Origin: an uncultured Clostridia bacterium
Lineage (GTDB): Bacteria > Bacillota > Clostridia > Oscillospirales > Acutalibacteraceae
Reading direction: 5' to 3'
Length of the DNA: 15,434 nucleotides
Assembly (NCBI GenBank): GCA_945971755.1
Contig: CAMFPJ010000024.1
Span: 1 to 15,434, forward strand
Shown: positions 14,140 through 15,434 of the stretch, piece by piece
Numbering within the stretch: the stretch's first letter is position 1
Layout: the number at the start of each line of letters is the position of its first letter
Program-made: the position numbers and the translations under genes
The notes under the pieces: model-generated
Seen by the model: the letters and a program-made list of their open reading frames with translations, nothing else
Database searches by the model: none
Told to the model about the DNA's origin: nothing

Positions 14140-14975
14140 CATATAATGTCAAATATTTTCCACGAAACAACCTGCACTCCCGTTTTTTCGGCGCACTCCA
14201 ATAAATCGCCGCTTTTAAGAAGCTTATACTCAAAAACCCGTTTTGTCCATTCGGTTTTCTCATCTGAAAGAGGCTTTGCAGGGTGCAAAAACATTTCCGT
14301 TACTCCGTCTTTCAGGTTTTTAACCTGATTTATGTAGTAATCCCTGAGATTTTCATAAGTGCCTATTCTTTCAATATTCCACGGGTTTGAGATTAAATCG
14401 TCTAAAAGATTAACGCCCTTTTCCTCGCCTTTTTTCACAATCATTTGCTGAAATGCAAGAACGGGTTTTGGCATCTCTCTGCCCATTTGCCGTGTTAAAA
14501 AGCCATCTGTTTTTGGGAATCGGTACGGCAGGGAAAATTTTTCGCAAAGGGAGTACGCGTCAAGGTAAAACCGCCTGCCGTTTATTCCGTAAAGGGTGCC
14601 GCAGTGATTATCTGCATGGTCAACAGGCACACGTGACGATACAAACTCGTACTGTGCAAAAAGCTCTGCGAGCACATCTTTGCGTTTTGCCTTAAAAGTA
14701 AGGTCACTTTGTTTTGTGGGCAGCCCCGTTTTTCCGCCGAGCGATTGGGCTTTTGTAAGGCTTTGCCACCTGTTTTCTTGGCAGTCGCTGTTTATTGCAA
14801 GGTGAACACCCACGGAAATGTCAATATTATTTAATTTTTCACACTCTGCGGCTTTTGGGCCCACCGCCAATACAGAGGTTGAGGTTATAAGTCCCTTTTG
14901 AGCTAAATCGAGAATTGCCTCATTTTGCTCACTGTTATAACCGAAGTCATCGGCGTTAATTATCAGATATTTCAT
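14139..14975 (-). CDS. ChbG/YdjC-type carbohydrate deacetylase
   Basis: This 278-residue protein belongs to the YdjC/ChbG family of metal-dependent deacetylases that remove acetyl groups from chitobiose-type and related N-acetylated sugars. Visible motifs are the N-terminal INADDFGYN (Asp9-Asp10), GVHLAI with His58, and DHADNHCGTL with His120 and His124, giving the Asp-His-His metal pattern; MFLHPA lies near the C-terminus. The start is ATG at 14975, supported by AAGGA (14981-14985 on the complementary strand) 5 bases upstream. Ten further residues are open upstream but lie inside the preceding transporter gene. It overlaps the end of that gene by 20 bases, so the two are translationally coupled. 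The acetylated sugar substrate is inferred from family only. Confidence 0.88.
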   Translation of the reverse strand: MKYLIINADDFGYNSEQNEAILDLAQKGLITSTSVLAVGPKAAECEKLNNIDISVGVHLAINSDCQENRWQSLTKAQSLGGKTGLPTKQSDLTFKAKRKDVLAELFAQYEFVSSRVPVDHADNHCGTLYGINGRRFYLDAYSLCEKFSLPYRFPKTDGFLTRQMGREMPKPVLAFQQMIVKKGEEKGVNLLDDLISNPWNIERIGTYENLRDYYINQVKNLKDGVTEMFLHPAKPLSDEKTEWTKRVFEYKLLKSGDLLECAEKTGVQVVSWKIFDII

Positions 14976-15434
14976 CGTTTTCCTTAAAATGCAAGAAGAA
15001 TGCAATTATTGACGCTGCTACCATTGCCACTGCGGGGAACACACAAAGAAGCATTCTTGAAGCGGCAGACGGATTAGGACCGGGATTATCTCCGTTAACA
15101 AACTGATAAGACTTTGAAACAACATAAAACGCAAGTGATGTGTAAAGTCCGTTCAGTCGGTTCATAACACCCATAAGACTGGAAATTATTCCCTCGCGCT
15201 TAATTCCGTGGCGGCGGAAGTCGTCGTCAACAAGCTTTGCGCCAATGCAATCCATAGTTGTAAGGCAAGCGGCAACACCAAAGCCTACAACACACGCAAT
15301 TGCAATTGCCGCACCAAGTGTGTTTGCAAAATATAGGGGAACAAATGCAACCGCCATAATAATGAAGCCGCATCTCCAAACCTTCATAATGTCCCACTTC
15401 GGAACAATTTGTGACCAGACAACAATGCCGATAA
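14956..15434 (-). CDS. GPH/MFS_2-type sugar transporter, C-terminal part (runs off window)
   Basis: The frame is open from the right edge (last complete codon at 15432-15430) to the stop at 14956, giving 158 residues of the C-terminal half of a major-facilitator transporter. It starts with a cytoplasmic loop-like VVWSQIVPKWDIMKVWR, followed by four hydrophobic segments. The loop DDDFRRHGIKREGIISSLMGVMNRL resembles the D-x-D-x-x-TGxRREG signature of glycoside-pentoside-hexuronide (MelB-like) symporters. The product is an inner-membrane cation-coupled glycoside importer by family. Its pairing with a ChbG-type deacetylase suggests import and deacetylation of an N-acetylated oligosaccharide. The N-terminal half and promoter lie beyond 15434. 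Confidence 0.8.
   Translation of the reverse strand, partial: IGIVVWSQIVPKWDIMKVWRCGFIIMAVAFVPLYFANTLGAAIAIACVVGFGVAACLTTMDCIGAKLVDDDFRRHGIKREGIISSLMGVMNRLNGLYTSLAFYVVSKSYQFVNGDNPGPNPSAASRMLLCVFPAVAMVAASIIAFFLHFKENDEISDN

Overview
The window reads as chromosomal DNA from an anaerobic, low-GC Clostridia-type Firmicute, probably a gut or rumen relative of the Oscillospiraceae/Lachnospiraceae. The reasons are a desulfoferrodoxin-type superoxide reductase, a ferredoxin-dependent indolepyruvate oxidoreductase, strong GGAG-type ribosome binding sites, TTG start codons, and intrinsic terminators with clean T tracts. Genes are densely packed. I see no rRNA, tRNA, CRISPR array or complete insertion sequence. 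The genus is inference; no taxonomic marker is present.

Left part (1-4916, + strand). A superoxide reductase gene ends at an intrinsic terminator. A near-consensus extended -10 promoter then drives a methionine/folate operon: metF (methylenetetrahydrofolate reductase), a free-standing methionine synthase reactivation protein, and a shortened cobalamin-dependent methionine synthase that lacks the fused reactivation domain. Together these make methyl-THF, methylate homocysteine and rescue oxidised cobalamin. The last reading frame of the unit is a broken YczE-like membrane protein gene. It has an ATA where the start codon should be and lacks the middle of the protein. A strong terminator closes the unit.

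Middle part (5035-13492). A metal-dependent amidohydrolase (- strand) is divergent from a six-gene + strand operon: AMP-forming acyl-CoA ligase, sodium:solute symporter, iorA, iorB, a phenylacetate-CoA ligase-like protein, and a tandem-ACT-domain protein. The coherent reading is aromatic 2-oxo acid/aryl acid metabolism. It could be oxidative breakdown of aromatic amino acids, or uptake, CoA activation and reductive carboxylation of aryl acids to 2-oxo acids.

The most unusual DNA is the 172-base gap between the ligase and ACT genes (12848-13019). It holds a good Shine-Dalgarno followed by an 11-codon micro-ORF inside a perfect hairpin. Further on is an 86-base imperfect inverted repeat flanked by a 7-base direct repeat, ATGGCTA, that coincides with the ACT gene start. 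The same inverted repeat can refold into a terminator-like hairpin. It may be a small non-autonomous insertion, a conditional RNA switch, or an insertion that became one.

Right part (13554-15434). A small nitroreductase (+) converges on a ChbG/YdjC-type carbohydrate deacetylase (-) across a long bidirectional terminator. The deacetylase overlaps the end of a GPH/MFS_2-type sugar transporter that runs off the right edge, suggesting a glycan-use operon.

No gene-free stretch exceeds about 175 bases.
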